This document shows positions 1 through 9,235 of a stretch of 25,831 nt of DNA, piece by piece. A program made the translations under genes and the position numbers. The stretch comes from a bacterium (GTDB taxonomy: Bacteria > NPL-UPA2 > JAUVJM01), in assembly GCA_030596585.1 (NCBI GenBank), contig JAUVJM010000007.1, positions 1 through 25,831 on the forward strand, written 5' to 3'. Every line of letters begins with the position of its first letter. Positions within the stretch are counted from its first letter, which is position 1. The notes below the pieces were generated by a model, which did not search any database, was not told the DNA's origin, and saw only the letters and a program-made list of their open reading frames with translations.

Positions 1-314
1 CTGTATTAGATAATAATTATTAATGTATTGGCTCTTCTCCAAATTTAGTGGTGATATTGTCATTGCCCGGCTTGACCGGGCAATCCATGGGAAGAAATCT
101 CTGGATTCCCGCTGCAGTTTACCCCGTACTTGATACTGGGCGGGAATGACACCGTGGTAGTCTTTCAGACATTTCGCGGGTAGCTCCAACGGTTATTTGA
201 GCTTATTAAAGAGCGCAAATAGCCGCTGCTGGAGGCGGCTTCAAACGTCAGAGTCTGTGGATAACTACGCTTTTGGGAGAAGAACCATAATATTTTTGAA
301 AGGAGAAATAAGAG
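1..314. other. Intergenic region upstream of the giant LamG protein gene
   Basis: No convincing gene lies here. It holds a composite palindromic repeat (59-150, listed separately) and a 6-bp hairpin with stem AGCCGC/GCGGCT at 221-240 and an 8-base loop. An AT-rich stretch follows at about 285-297, with CATAAT resembling a -10 box, but no good -35 box sits at the right distance. The region ends in a strong ribosome binding site (AAAGGAG) before the ATG at 315. A promoter for the LamG gene is probably here but cannot be placed with confidence. A short open frame at 197-388 overlaps the real gene and looks spurious. Confidence 0.6.
59..150. repeat. Composite palindromic repeat, copy A
   Basis: A 92-bp element with ends GTCATT...AATGAC. 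It has a left hairpin (stem TTGCCCGG/CCGGGCAA), a variable centre and a right GC-rich hairpin module. The first 29 bases match copy B (19678-19750, opposite orientation) exactly. The last 50 bases match copy C (23388-23483) with one mismatch. It encodes no protein and looks like a non-autonomous dispersed element of REP or MITE type. Confidence 0.8.
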
Positions 315-3300
315 ATGAAAAGATTAACGGGTTTAGGACTGGTTTGTTTGATAAGTCTCTGTTTTGCCTTTTCGGCGATAGGTGCTGAAGAGGGTTTGAT
401 TGCCCACTGGGATTTCAATGAGGGGGATGGTTTAATACTACATGACAAAAGCGGAAACAAAAATAATGCTCACATATACGGAGCTGAATGGGTAAAAGGC
501 ATAGAAGGCTGCGGTCTTAAATTTGACGGTGAAGATGATTACGTGATTGCCTTTCCGGCAGAAACGTCTCTGGATATGGGAACGGATGATTTCACTGCTG
601 GAGTATGGTTCTACAGAGAAGGAAATTTGAGCCAGAATGTTTGTTTGAGTAAACTCGGTTATAATGCGAAAAATTGTGTGTATTGGGGATACAACTTTTT
701 CGGCGGACTATCTGTTTGGGGTGATGAAAACTCGGGCACTAATCATATGCGTCTTGAAAAAGATATACCTGAAAAGGAGTGGGTGTTCATGGCAGCAACC
801 ATAAACCGGGCTAACAATTCTCTCAGATACTATGAAAATGGTGTGCCTTCACCCCAAAACCCTATTGACATTTCAGCAGTTGATGGCAGTATAGACACCC
901 TTTTTGATTTTTCTATAGGTCACTTCTCTTATGCAGGCGTTGAATATTATACCAAGGGTATTGTTGATGAAGTTAAAATATATAAAAGGGCTTTGACAGC
1001 AGAGGAAATAAAAGCACATTACGATAAAGGCGCAAAGTCAGAGACTTACGCCATGGTAGAAGAAAAATCCCCTCTGGATGCCCTTTATCCGGCTGGCTGG
1101 AACTGGAAAGCACATACTATGTCTCCTTCTTCTATATCTCCACCTCGTGAAAGCGATGATTATGCTGCTATTACCTATAATGATGCCTGGGATTTTGATG
1201 AAGGTGATACTGAAGGGATTGCCGGCTTTGATGATGGTCTGAAAGATGTCAAGGTAATTGACGGCAAACTGACTTTCACAACCGGCGAAGGTGAAAAACG
1301 TTTTTTCTGGGGAGACTTGAAAAACAGGTGGGACCTTGAGATTCCAGATGAAAGGATAGGGATTGGCTGGCGACAGGGCAGTGAATGGAAAACTGTTATA
1401 CGTTTAAAACAAAGTTTACCTGAATCAAAATGGACATTCTATGTCAGGGGATGCCGCGGCGGCGGCAGAAAAAAGACTACATTGGTAAAAGGCACAAAAT
1501 GGCAGACAATACATGTTCCTATCTATAGTGTAAGGAATCCAATCCATCATCATAATGCCTTTTCAGTTACGTCAGACAAACCCGGCAATCACATTGAAAT
1601 AGACTGGATTAAACTGGTACAGATTTCAAGTAAATCATGTTTTCGCAAGCAAGTATTTCTTTCTGCCAATCCGCGCAAAGTAGAATTTTCCATTAGAGCT
1701 CAACCGCGTTTCAACCTATATATTAATGGTAAAAAAGTATATGCTTTGGAAGGCCGGTATCAGAATCATCCCGTAAGAATAGATTGTACGGACAGTTTCA
1801 GAAAGGGCAAGAACAGTATTGCCATAGAGAAAGAACAAGCTGGGACAAGTTTAATTCTCGAAGGTTTTATCTGGTGTGAAGATGGCAGTACCATGGAGCT
1901 ATTAAGCGACAGCACATGGCGGTGCAGTACAAAAATAGAAAATAATTGGACTGATCCAGATTTCGATGATAAGAACTGGGCTTTGGCTAAGACGGCAAAG
2001 CCATATCCCGGGGAGAGCCGGTCTTATGTGGGGCCTATAGATATAGTCCATCCTGCACATCCTGAACCTATTTTCGGCCCCGACGAACCGATTACATTGC
2101 AGGTCCATATCCCTGATAAGCCGAATGCCAAATACCGTATTGATTACAAAATCATAAATTCATTGAAAAAGAAAGATATGGATTCAGGAAGTTTTACCAG
2201 GTTCAAAGCCTCAGACAATGGCAGTAGAAGCACAATATTAAAATTCAAGCCTAAAGAAGCAGGAACTTATGACATAACATTCGGGTTATACGAAGACAAC
2301 AAAATGGTTGATTGCCGGACATTTGAAACTGCCTATGTCCAGAAGTTTCCTCGACGGGAAGTAGCTTACAACAGTCCTATTGAAGAAGGGCTTGACCTTC
2401 TTCTTGTAGATTCCATCGATTGCGGTAATCCAGATGATCCTCACCCGCTCTGTGAAGGAAAAGGGCGAAATACCAGTAAAATTGTCGATACTCCTTTGGG
2501 CTCATGCCGCGAGATTGCAGGTCGATACTCCTGGTTTTCATACAAAATTGATACTGGCAAATTCAATAAACCGCATCTGGTTGTTGTGGAATATCCTGAT
2601 GACAGCATGCGGACGTTCACCTGTCTCATATTTGAAGGTAACCGTGAAAGAACTTCGGCAGGTTCCTACACCGGTGATCTGTATCCGATTACTAACCGTT
2701 TGCAAAAATTGAAATTCATTTATTACAAACATCAACCCGGTACTACTATTACAATTCTCAATCTGAGCCGTGACACTGCAGTCCGGATAAAAAGCATTAA
2801 GATATATGAGATTCAAAATGAACTTCCGGCAGGTAAGATACTCCATCCACAGGACCGTATGCTCGGGATCTTCAGTGAGAATGAAACGTGCATGCTGCGA
2901 ACCTTTTACGATACCAAAGGTTTCCAGCAAAGAAAAAACCAGCCAGGGTATTACCGCAAGTGGTGGCCGGCAATTGAGAACCATATCAAGTATCTGGGTT
3001 TTACCGGTCAGAACATGTTTTCAATCAGTGCTTGGATGTATGATCATCCCCATTTTCCCACTAACAGGTTTCCCTGCATAGACTCCGGCAGCAGACGTAG
3101 ATATTACCGGGATTTTATCAGTCTTATGGCACGGATGTTCGATGCAAATGATATGTCTTTGATCCTTAATGTAGAGTTTTTTGGGACAAAAAAACTCTAT
3201 GATCAGTATATCTATAGTGACAAGGCAGTGAGAAAAGGCAGACGCACCATTTTCCAGGTGAACAGGGAAGGCAAACAGGAAGGCAACTGGATAGGGCCGG

Positions 3301-5906
3301 TAGTGAACCCCTGCGTTCCGGAAGTACAGGAAGAGATTCTTGCTCTTACAGATGAGGTTCTCCGGCTATACGGAGATTGTAAAGGCGTTGATGGCATTAG
3401 TTTTGTTACCGGCAATAGTGGGTGGCAGCCGGCTTTTTATCACTTTGATTATAATTGTCCCCTGAATTGTTCGTACGATGACATCAGCATAGAGCAGTTT
3501 CAGAAACATACCGGAATTACTATTCCGGTCAAATCAACAGACCCACAGAGGTTTTCCAACCGATACCAATGGTTGATGAAAAATGCAAAGCAGGAATGGG
3601 TACAGTGGCGCTGTGATGTGCTTACAAAACTTAATCTCACTATTTATGAGCGTGTGCACCGTACCGGAAAGAAATATTATCTCTCTCTTGAGGCCACTGG
3701 TGCGGAAAAGCTCTGGGCAAAAGGCAAATCTGTGCAGGATATATTCAGAGAACAGGGCCACGATATAAGCAAATATAAACTGCCGGGCTTTATTGTGGAT
3801 TGCCGGTATGTTGAGAATGGTAATAAAACAAATAGAATGCGTTATTACAAGAATTCTGATGATTACGGAGCTACCCGGGCATTTAACGTGTCACCTGAAG
3901 TCAGATCATTTTTTGACAATGGTCCTGACACCGGCGGCCGGGTTGAGAACGGTTTTTATGAACCCAGGTTAACATACGCATTATCGCATTCGGGAAAACC
4001 ATGGTATTTTCCAAGTCTCCATGGCGCTGGCTACTGTTTTCCCGGGCACAGATACTTTCTTGATTCATTTGTCACCAATCTTACAAACTCAACTCCAGCG
4101 GTCATTACCCATACATGGACAGATTCAGTACAGCCGCTGGGTTATGGGGGTCAAATGCGCCGTTTTGGGTGCGCTTATCAGTCTATTCCGGAAGGAAACT
4201 ACAGGACTCTTAAGGGAGAAGGGCTGGATAAGAACATAGTAGTGCGTATGGCCGACGTTGGGAAGCATAAGTATGCCTACGTGCTTAATCCGGGATGGTG
4301 GGAGGTAGATGTTAAACTTTATTTGAGTCCACGTGCCAGGTGTGTGGATTTGATGACCGATAAAACATTCAAAGGTGTGATGAACTTAAAGCTGAAACCT
4401 TACGGACTGCGTCCATTTAAACTCACAGGCAGAAATGCTCATTTTATTAAGGCGGAATGCGTGCCGGATTCTGAAGCCGGTGCAGTTTTGAAAACCCGGC
4501 TCGATGGGATTCAGGCAAGGTTTGGGCAGACAGATAGTTCTGTTCATAAAAGCGATGAAAGACAACTGTATTCCTCGGTTAAGACACTGGCAGAACAGGG
4601 AGACATTTACAAAGCCCTTTGCATATTGGATGCTCCAAAGACACGTATTTCGTTGTCACCAAAATGGCTTGTTGCCGGTCCTTTTCCGTCACCGGAAAGA
4701 AAGGGTTTTGACAAGGTCTTTCCAACTGAAACACAAGCATTAGCCAACAAAGGTTTTAAAGAAAAATTCACGCTCTCATCAGGAGAGGAAATCCAATGGA
4801 AAAGATATGAGACCAGAGCTTTGTCTGGTAAGCCATTAGAATTAGACTTTATACAAATTCTTGGAAAACATGATTATGTAGTTGGGTATGCCTATACAAA
4901 TATTGCCTGCTCAGAATTAGTCAAGGCACGATTTCATATAGGCAGTGATGATGGCATAAAAGTCTGGCTTAACGGAGAACTGGTTCATTCCAACTTTATA
5001 GCCCGCGGGGCTGCTTTTGATCAGGACAAATGTGATGTTCTACTGCAAAAAGGAGCGAACCACTTACTTATAAAGCTGGAACAGCGGGTTGGCGGCTGGA
5101 AATTCTTCTTCAGAATTGCGGATCGCCGCGGAAAAGATATACCATTCGCAAAAGCGAGTATCGGGCTCAGCAACGCCAAGGACACTGCCAACAACAAGAT
5201 TGCAAATTCTAATGAAACTGATAATAACAGTCTGATTGCCTACTGGGACTTTAACGAGGGAAGTGGTTCGGTTCTGCATGACAGAACCGAGAATGGAAAT
5301 GACGGAACTATACATGAAGCTGTCTGGGTAAAGGGGATAGAGGGTTACGGTCTTAAATTCGACGGTGAGGATGATTATGTGAAAGTCCCTTCAGCTAAAA
5401 GTGATCTTAACATGGGAAGTGGTGACTTTAGCATGGAGGGATGGTTCTGGAAAGAAGGAAGCAAGGAAAAAAATAGTATTTATTTAAGTAAATTGGGTTA
5501 TCACATGGAAAACAAACAGTATTGGGGATATAACTTTAACTTCGGCGGAGGAAAATTTTTCATTCTTGGCGATGAAGATTCAGGTATGGGCAGAGGAGGC
5601 TCCGGCCGAATGTGGGTTCACGCATGTATTCCTGAAAGGGAATGGGTATTTCTGGCAATAACAATAGACCGGACTGGAAATTCTCTCAGGTACTATCAGA
5701 ACGGGATGCCTTCACCCCAAAACCCTGTTGACATTTCAGCAGTTGATGGAAGTATAGACACCCCTTTTGATTTTTATATAGGTTATTTCTTTTATGCAGG
5801 AGTGAAATATTATACACAGGGGATTGTTGATGAAGTCAAAATTTACAGGCGTGTCTTGAGTGCAGGGGAAATAAGAGAACATTACATAAAAAGAAACGAC
5901 TCATAG
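315..5906 (+). CDS. Giant secreted LamG / glycosidase-like multidomain protein
   Basis: An 1863-residue protein with a signal peptide (residues 1-23, cleavage near AIGA/EE), so it is exported. A LamG (concanavalin-A-like) domain at about 25-240 starts with the familiar WDFNEG...LHD pattern. Next come beta-rich regions at about 290-440 and 445-600, the latter resembling the N-terminal sandwich of alpha-rhamnosidases. A region at about 845-1305 looks like a glycosidase-type barrel. A beta domain at about 1447-1620 contains WLVAGPFP and HIGSDDGIKVWLNG, reminiscent of PA14-like carbohydrate-binding modules. A second LamG domain fills about 1638-1860. The start is fixed by AAAGGAG 9 bases upstream. 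The methyltransferase gene follows 13 bp downstream, so the two are likely co-transcribed. The role is probably binding and perhaps cleavage of a polysaccharide outside the cytoplasm. I could not assign catalytic residues or a GH family, so enzymatic activity is inference. Confidence 0.85.
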   Translation: MKRLTGLGLVCLISLCFAFSAIGAEEGLIAHWDFNEGDGLILHDKSGNKNNAHIYGAEWVKGIEGCGLKFDGEDDYVIAFPAETSLDMGTDDFTAGVWFYREGNLSQNVCLSKLGYNAKNCVYWGYNFFGGLSVWGDENSGTNHMRLEKDIPEKEWVFMAATINRANNSLRYYENGVPSPQNPIDISAVDGSIDTLFDFSIGHFSYAGVEYYTKGIVDEVKIYKRALTAEEIKAHYDKGAKSETYAMVEEKSPLDALYPAGWNWKAHTMSPSSISPPRESDDYAAITYNDAWDFDEGDTEGIAGFDDGLKDVKVIDGKLTFTTGEGEKRFFWGDLKNRWDLEIPDERIGIGWRQGSEWKTVIRLKQSLPESKWTFYVRGCRGGGRKKTTLVKGTKWQTIHVPIYSVRNPIHHHNAFSVTSDKPGNHIEIDWIKLVQISSKSCFRKQVFLSANPRKVEFSIRAQPRFNLYINGKKVYALEGRYQNHPVRIDCTDSFRKGKNSIAIEKEQAGTSLILEGFIWCEDGSTMELLSDSTWRCSTKIENNWTDPDFDDKNWALAKTAKPYPGESRSYVGPIDIVHPAHPEPIFGPDEPITLQVHIPDKPNAKYRIDYKIINSLKKKDMDSGSFTRFKASDNGSRSTILKFKPKEAGTYDITFGLYEDNKMVDCRTFETAYVQKFPRREVAYNSPIEEGLDLLLVDSIDCGNPDDPHPLCEGKGRNTSKIVDTPLGSCREIAGRYSWFSYKIDTGKFNKPHLVVVEYPDDSMRTFTCLIFEGNRERTSAGSYTGDLYPITNRLQKLKFIYYKHQPGTTITILNLSRDTAVRIKSIKIYEIQNELPAGKILHPQDRMLGIFSENETCMLRTFYDTKGFQQRKNQPGYYRKWWPAIENHIKYLGFTGQNMFSISAWMYDHPHFPTNRFPCIDSGSRRRYYRDFISLMARMFDANDMSLILNVEFFGTKKLYDQYIYSDKAVRKGRRTIFQVNREGKQEGNWIGPVVNPCVPEVQEEILALTDEVLRLYGDCKGVDGISFVTGNSGWQPAFYHFDYNCPLNCSYDDISIEQFQKHTGITIPVKSTDPQRFSNRYQWLMKNAKQEWVQWRCDVLTKLNLTIYERVHRTGKKYYLSLEATGAEKLWAKGKSVQDIFREQGHDISKYKLPGFIVDCRYVENGNKTNRMRYYKNSDDYGATRAFNVSPEVRSFFDNGPDTGGRVENGFYEPRLTYALSHSGKPWYFPSLHGAGYCFPGHRYFLDSFVTNLTNSTPAVITHTWTDSVQPLGYGGQMRRFGCAYQSIPEGNYRTLKGEGLDKNIVVRMADVGKHKYAYVLNPGWWEVDVKLYLSPRARCVDLMTDKTFKGVMNLKLKPYGLRPFKLTGRNAHFIKAECVPDSEAGAVLKTRLDGIQARFGQTDSSVHKSDERQLYSSVKTLAEQGDIYKALCILDAPKTRISLSPKWLVAGPFPSPERKGFDKVFPTETQALANKGFKEKFTLSSGEEIQWKRYETRALSGKPLELDFIQILGKHDYVVGYAYTNIACSELVKARFHIGSDDGIKVWLNGELVHSNFIARGAAFDQDKCDVLLQKGANHLLIKLEQRVGGWKFFFRIADRRGKDIPFAKASIGLSNAKDTANNKIANSNETDNNSLIAYWDFNEGSGSVLHDRTENGNDGTIHEAVWVKGIEGYGLKFDGEDDYVKVPSAKSDLNMGSGDFSMEGWFWKEGSKEKNSIYLSKLGYHMENKQYWGYNFNFGGGKFFILGDEDSGMGRGGSGRMWVHACIPEREWVFLAITIDRTGNSLRYYQNGMPSPQNPVDISAVDGSIDTPFDFYIGYFFYAGVKYYTQGIVDEVKIYRRVLSAGEIREHYIKRNDS
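845..912 (+). repeat. Intragenic repeat, 5' copy (within LamG 1)
   Basis: These 68 bases recur at 5708-5775 with only three substitutions, while the surrounding LamG coding sequence is clearly more diverged. The pair lies in direct orientation 4863 bp apart in the same gene. Confidence 0.9.
5708..5775 (+). repeat. Intragenic repeat, 3' copy (within LamG 2)
   Basis: Direct-orientation partner of 845-912, identical at 65 of 68 positions. It encodes the NPVDISAVDGSIDTPFDF part of the second LamG domain. Confidence 0.9.
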
Positions 5907-5919
5907 GTATTGTAATTTC

Positions 5920-6942
5920 ATGAATTCCATAGAAAGAACTTTTGCTGTCTTAAAACACGAAATACCGGATCGTATACCTGTAGATTTACATAATTTTTTA
6001 GTGTCTGCTCACCAAGCAAATTTTCCATTTAGTCAATGTTTTAGAAATGGAGAGATGATGGCTGAAGCTCAGATTAAAGCCTGGCATGAGTATAAGCATG
6101 ATATACTACTTTTAGAAAATGGGGTAGCATCTTCAGCTGAGGCTTTGGGTTGTCCGGTAAATTATTATGATGATAAAGCTCCTACGGTAGTTGCTCCAAT
6201 TATTCATAACTATAAAGATGTAGATAAATTAAAAGTCCCTGACCCATATAACACTTTCCCTTTAAATGAACTTTTGAAAGCTACCCGCATTGTAGTAAAA
6301 GAGATTGGGGATAAAGCCTTTATTGTGGGGCGCGCTGATCAGGGAGCCTTTTCCCTTGCTTCAGCTCTAAGAGGTTATCAAAACCTTTTAATGGACGTAG
6401 CATTAGGGCAAGATCTTGAAAAAATACATAAATTACTTTCATTTTGTAACGAGGTTATCAAGAGATATGCCTTAGCTCAGCTTGAAATGGGAGCCCATAG
6501 CACTTCCATTGGTGATTTAGGTACAGAAATTACTTCTCCGCAGATAGCCCGTGATTTTATCTTTCCTTATGCTAAGGAACTATTTTCAGTTATCCATAAT
6601 AAGAAAAAGCCTGCAGCCCTTCATATGTGTGGAAACTCTACTCCTATTGTGGCTGATATGGTAGCTACGGGAGCAGATATTATTGAACTTGATCATAAGA
6701 CAGACATGCAAGCAGCTAAGATAGCTGCCCGGGGCAAGGCAGCCATCTTAGGAGTTTTAGATCCGGTTATGTTGTTAAAGGGAACGCTTAAAGATGTAGA
6801 AGAAAGTGCCAAAGAGTGCATTAAAATTTTGGGCCCGGGTGGCGGGTTTATCTTAGGTCCTGGTTGTGCTTTACCGGCAGATACCCCGGCACAAAACATA
6901 CATATGTTAATAGAGTGCAGTCATAAGTATGGACATTATTAA
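5920..6942 (+). CDS. Uroporphyrinogen decarboxylase-family (MtaA/CmuA-type) methyltransferase
   Basis: A 340-residue protein spanning the whole URO-D fold. The motifs ALHMCGN (H235, C237) and GPGCALP (C316) match the His-x-Cys...Cys zinc site of corrinoid-dependent methyltransferases such as MtaA, MtbA and CmuA. True HemE lacks this site, so a haem-pathway role is unlikely. The family moves methyl groups between a corrinoid protein and a thiol or folate. Neither a corrinoid protein nor an activating protein is encoded in the window. It lies 13 bp after the LamG gene and 56 bp before a glycosidase-like gene, which suggests work on a methylated compound, perhaps from a glycan. It has only a weak ribosome site. 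The gene is AT-rich: three 60-base lines counted by hand gave 30-35% G+C and one gave 43%. Family assignment is confident; the substrate is unknown. Confidence 0.85.
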   Translation: MNSIERTFAVLKHEIPDRIPVDLHNFLVSAHQANFPFSQCFRNGEMMAEAQIKAWHEYKHDILLLENGVASSAEALGCPVNYYDDKAPTVVAPIIHNYKDVDKLKVPDPYNTFPLNELLKATRIVVKEIGDKAFIVGRADQGAFSLASALRGYQNLLMDVALGQDLEKIHKLLSFCNEVIKRYALAQLEMGAHSTSIGDLGTEITSPQIARDFIFPYAKELFSVIHNKKKPAALHMCGNSTPIVADMVATGADIIELDHKTDMQAAKIAARGKAAILGVLDPVMLLKGTLKDVEESAKECIKILGPGGGFILGPGCALPADTPAQNIHMLIECSHKYGHY

Positions 6943-6998
6943 AAAATTCGGCAGTGTGTGTAGAAGAATTGAACTGAATAGCCGATAGGAGGAAACAA

Positions 6999-9080
6999 AT
7001 GCAATCTGATTTTTTCATACTTTGCAATGAGTACGGGATAGGCCACAGTGTTGATATTGAGAATGATAATATTCCTGTTGACTACTATGGCCCGAGTGCC
7101 GATATTGAAAGGGTAAAAGAATTAGGATTATGTAACGGCTTCAGGATATGGATTGACCCAGACGAGGAAAAACTTTCCCGGGCGCAAAAGGGCGGCTATG
7201 GCATGATGATCGATTTCTGGATAATGGAAGGAAGAATGGAGCTTTTTGCCAAGAAAAAAGGATTGGGCTTAAAAAAATATATAGATAAAACTATCGATTT
7301 GATGATGGACTATATGAAGAAGTATGGGAATAAGGTTTGGTGGAATATCTGGCCGGAGGCAGATAACCCAGGTAATGTATCCTATTGGCCCAAAGAATTT
7401 GCAACACGCAAAGCATCATACGAATTTTTGAAAGACCACCTTGCTACTGATAAATACTGTAAAAATCGTACGCAAAAAGATGTTTCCCAATACGATCCGT
7501 ACGTGGGCTTCAAAAAACCGGCTTTCCAGTATTTGAAGGAAAGAGGGATAAAACCGGAAGACCTAAACATATCTGCCCTTACCTGCGGGGTAAGCACCTG
7601 CCATCACTTTTTTGACTGGGGCGCATCGCTTGTTCAGCAGGAAGCCAATGTTGGATTTTCAAATGTACAGGTATCCATAGCTTTTCTGAGAGGAGCGGCG
7701 CATCAATATAATGGTTCCTGGGGTCTTGATTTTGCTCCATGGAAAGCGCCGACCATTTATCCGGCAATCTATGACGAGGAAGGAAGAAGACTGGGAGGAG
7801 TATCAGAAAGTTTACTATTACGTGAATGGCTGGCAGCTTTTATTTCAGGAGCTAATTATATAGGCGAACAGCTCTCAGATGTTATCCACTGGGTAAAAGA
7901 CAAGGCGGGTAACAAATCATTGTCTCCTTTAGGTAGAGCAGCCAAGGATTTTGCAGATTTTGCACTTAAAAGGTATCCGAATCGCGGGAAGACCTATGTT
8001 CCTGCAGCCTTGATGCTGGAGAAATATCACGGTTGGGATTGTCCTCGTCCGTTCATGCAGGGCACCTGTATGGGAAGAATGCCTTATGAGAAAAAAGATG
8101 AGATGATACAATCTTTTTTCTCCTACGCATTTCCCGATTATGAAAATAGGGATAGATACTACACTCAAAAATGGGCGCCTAAAGGTTCATTCAAAAACCA
8201 ATCTCCATGGATGAGTGCAGAGGTAAAAACAAACAGGGATCGGATGATTGCTTTTCGCGAGAAACTGAAAGAGGGGCTTGATACCAGACCATATGAAAAA
8301 GGAGAATTAGTAGATAGTACATGGGGAGATAGTTTTGACGTGGTTCTTGAAAATGCTCCAGTCGAAGTATTGAAACAATACCCGGCATTGATACTTCTGG
8401 GAGGGGTAAAACTGGGTAATGATTTAAGAAAAACAATAAAACAGTATGTAGAAACAGGCGGGAAGTTAATGCTGGGTATTACCCAGGTGGAAAAGGAAGA
8501 TGAAGAATTAATAGGCGTGGAACTAACAGGCGAAAAACTGGAAAGCAGTCAGTCCCTTTGCTTTACCTGTGGCAGAAGATATAATGAGGATGCATACGAT
8601 TACCAACTGGTAAAGCCTGTAAACGCAACCATTCTTGCAAGAACAGAATATGACCGCAAGACCGGCGCAGATGGAGACCCTTTGATCACTAAAAATAGTG
8701 TGGGAAAAGGTGAAGTGTTTTTCTGCTCAGTGCCTTTTGGTATCGGGAAAAACCAGAAAACACACGCGGGTTTATTGGAAATAATGAAGGACACCCTTGA
8801 TCATTTTCTGTCTCCGCTTATGCTGGTAGAAATTGAAGGCGAGGAGATAGAATACATTGTCAATCTTACTGATTACGGAAAAATGGTGACGTTGATTAAT
8901 AACAGTGAAAAGGAATGGAACGGAAAGATAAGAGTAAAAGATGTCAACAGATGGGATACGGCGAGAGATTTGTGGAATGATAAGTTTATCCTGGAGTATG
9001 CTTTTGAAAATAAGGCAATAACAATCAGATTGAATATCGCTCCATGGGAATTTGGAATCCTTGGTATCGGGAAATTTTAG
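6999..9080 (+). CDS. Glycosidase-like protein with GATase-like and C-terminal beta domains
   Basis: A 693-residue protein with no signal peptide, so probably cytoplasmic. The start is set by AGGAGG 7 bases before the ATG. Residues about 1-330 look like an alpha/beta barrel, with WWNIWPEADNPG (E120) and a second candidate acid near E290 (GANYIGEQ). Residues about 335-640 include PALILLGGVKLGNDLRKTI followed by YVETGGKLMLG, typical of the glutamine-amidotransferase-like (trimerization) domain of GH42-type enzymes. Residues about 640-693 form a small beta domain ending APWEFGILGI. This order resembles beta-galactosidase-like families, but I cannot name a GH family. It lies downstream of the methyltransferase gene and probably belongs to the same operon. 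Likely role is hydrolysis of an imported oligosaccharide; this is inference. Confidence 0.7.
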   Translation: MQSDFFILCNEYGIGHSVDIENDNIPVDYYGPSADIERVKELGLCNGFRIWIDPDEEKLSRAQKGGYGMMIDFWIMEGRMELFAKKKGLGLKKYIDKTIDLMMDYMKKYGNKVWWNIWPEADNPGNVSYWPKEFATRKASYEFLKDHLATDKYCKNRTQKDVSQYDPYVGFKKPAFQYLKERGIKPEDLNISALTCGVSTCHHFFDWGASLVQQEANVGFSNVQVSIAFLRGAAHQYNGSWGLDFAPWKAPTIYPAIYDEEGRRLGGVSESLLLREWLAAFISGANYIGEQLSDVIHWVKDKAGNKSLSPLGRAAKDFADFALKRYPNRGKTYVPAALMLEKYHGWDCPRPFMQGTCMGRMPYEKKDEMIQSFFSYAFPDYENRDRYYTQKWAPKGSFKNQSPWMSAEVKTNRDRMIAFREKLKEGLDTRPYEKGELVDSTWGDSFDVVLENAPVEVLKQYPALILLGGVKLGNDLRKTIKQYVETGGKLMLGITQVEKEDEELIGVELTGEKLESSQSLCFTCGRRYNEDAYDYQLVKPVNATILARTEYDRKTGADGDPLITKNSVGKGEVFFCSVPFGIGKNQKTHAGLLEIMKDTLDHFLSPLMLVEIEGEEIEYIVNLTDYGKMVTLINNSEKEWNGKIRVKDVNRWDTARDLWNDKFILEYAFENKAITIRLNIAPWEFGILGIGKF

Positions 9081-9099
9081 ATTTTGAAAGTACCATTAA

Positions 9100-9200
9100 C
9101 TGTCGGGGGCTGTTGAAAATAAGGGAGGTGGTGTTTTTATGTGAAAATCCCGAGCAAATGAAAGGCGAGCAGTAGAAATTCTAAGAGCGGAAAGGCTTTT
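9100..9200. other. Possible mobile-element remnant between glycosidase-like and LamG genes
   Basis: The stretch begins GGGGGCTGTTGAAAATAAGG, a sequence resembling ends of some insertion elements. It then has a good ribosome site (GGGAGGTGG) followed by an ATG that meets a stop codon at once, and no coding potential after that. It may be the edge of a decayed element. Direct repeats or a transposase cannot be shown here. Confidence 0.3.
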
Positions 9201-9210
9201 TGACAATACC
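9198..9210 (+). promoter_or_regulatory. TTTTGACAATACC box upstream of the LamG gene
   Basis: This 13-base string contains a perfect -35 hexamer (TTGACA) and lies 25 bases before the ATG at 9236. The same string, in a longer similar context (GGAANGGN before it), lies 23 bases before the permease start at 19020. No good -10 box sits at 16-18 bases, so its role as a promoter is doubtful. Confidence 0.3.
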
Positions 9211-9235
9211 TTGTTATGCTATAGGAGGCAGAAAA

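Noticed and set aside
181..314. Possible riboswitch in the leader of the giant LamG gene
   Set aside because: Only one 6-bp hairpin is visible, and no known aptamer consensus (for example c-di-GMP, cobalamin or TPP) could be matched.
5920..6942. hemE (haem-pathway uroporphyrinogen decarboxylase)
   Set aside because: The His-x-Cys...Cys zinc site and the lack of HemE N-terminal signature place it with corrinoid-type methyltransferases.
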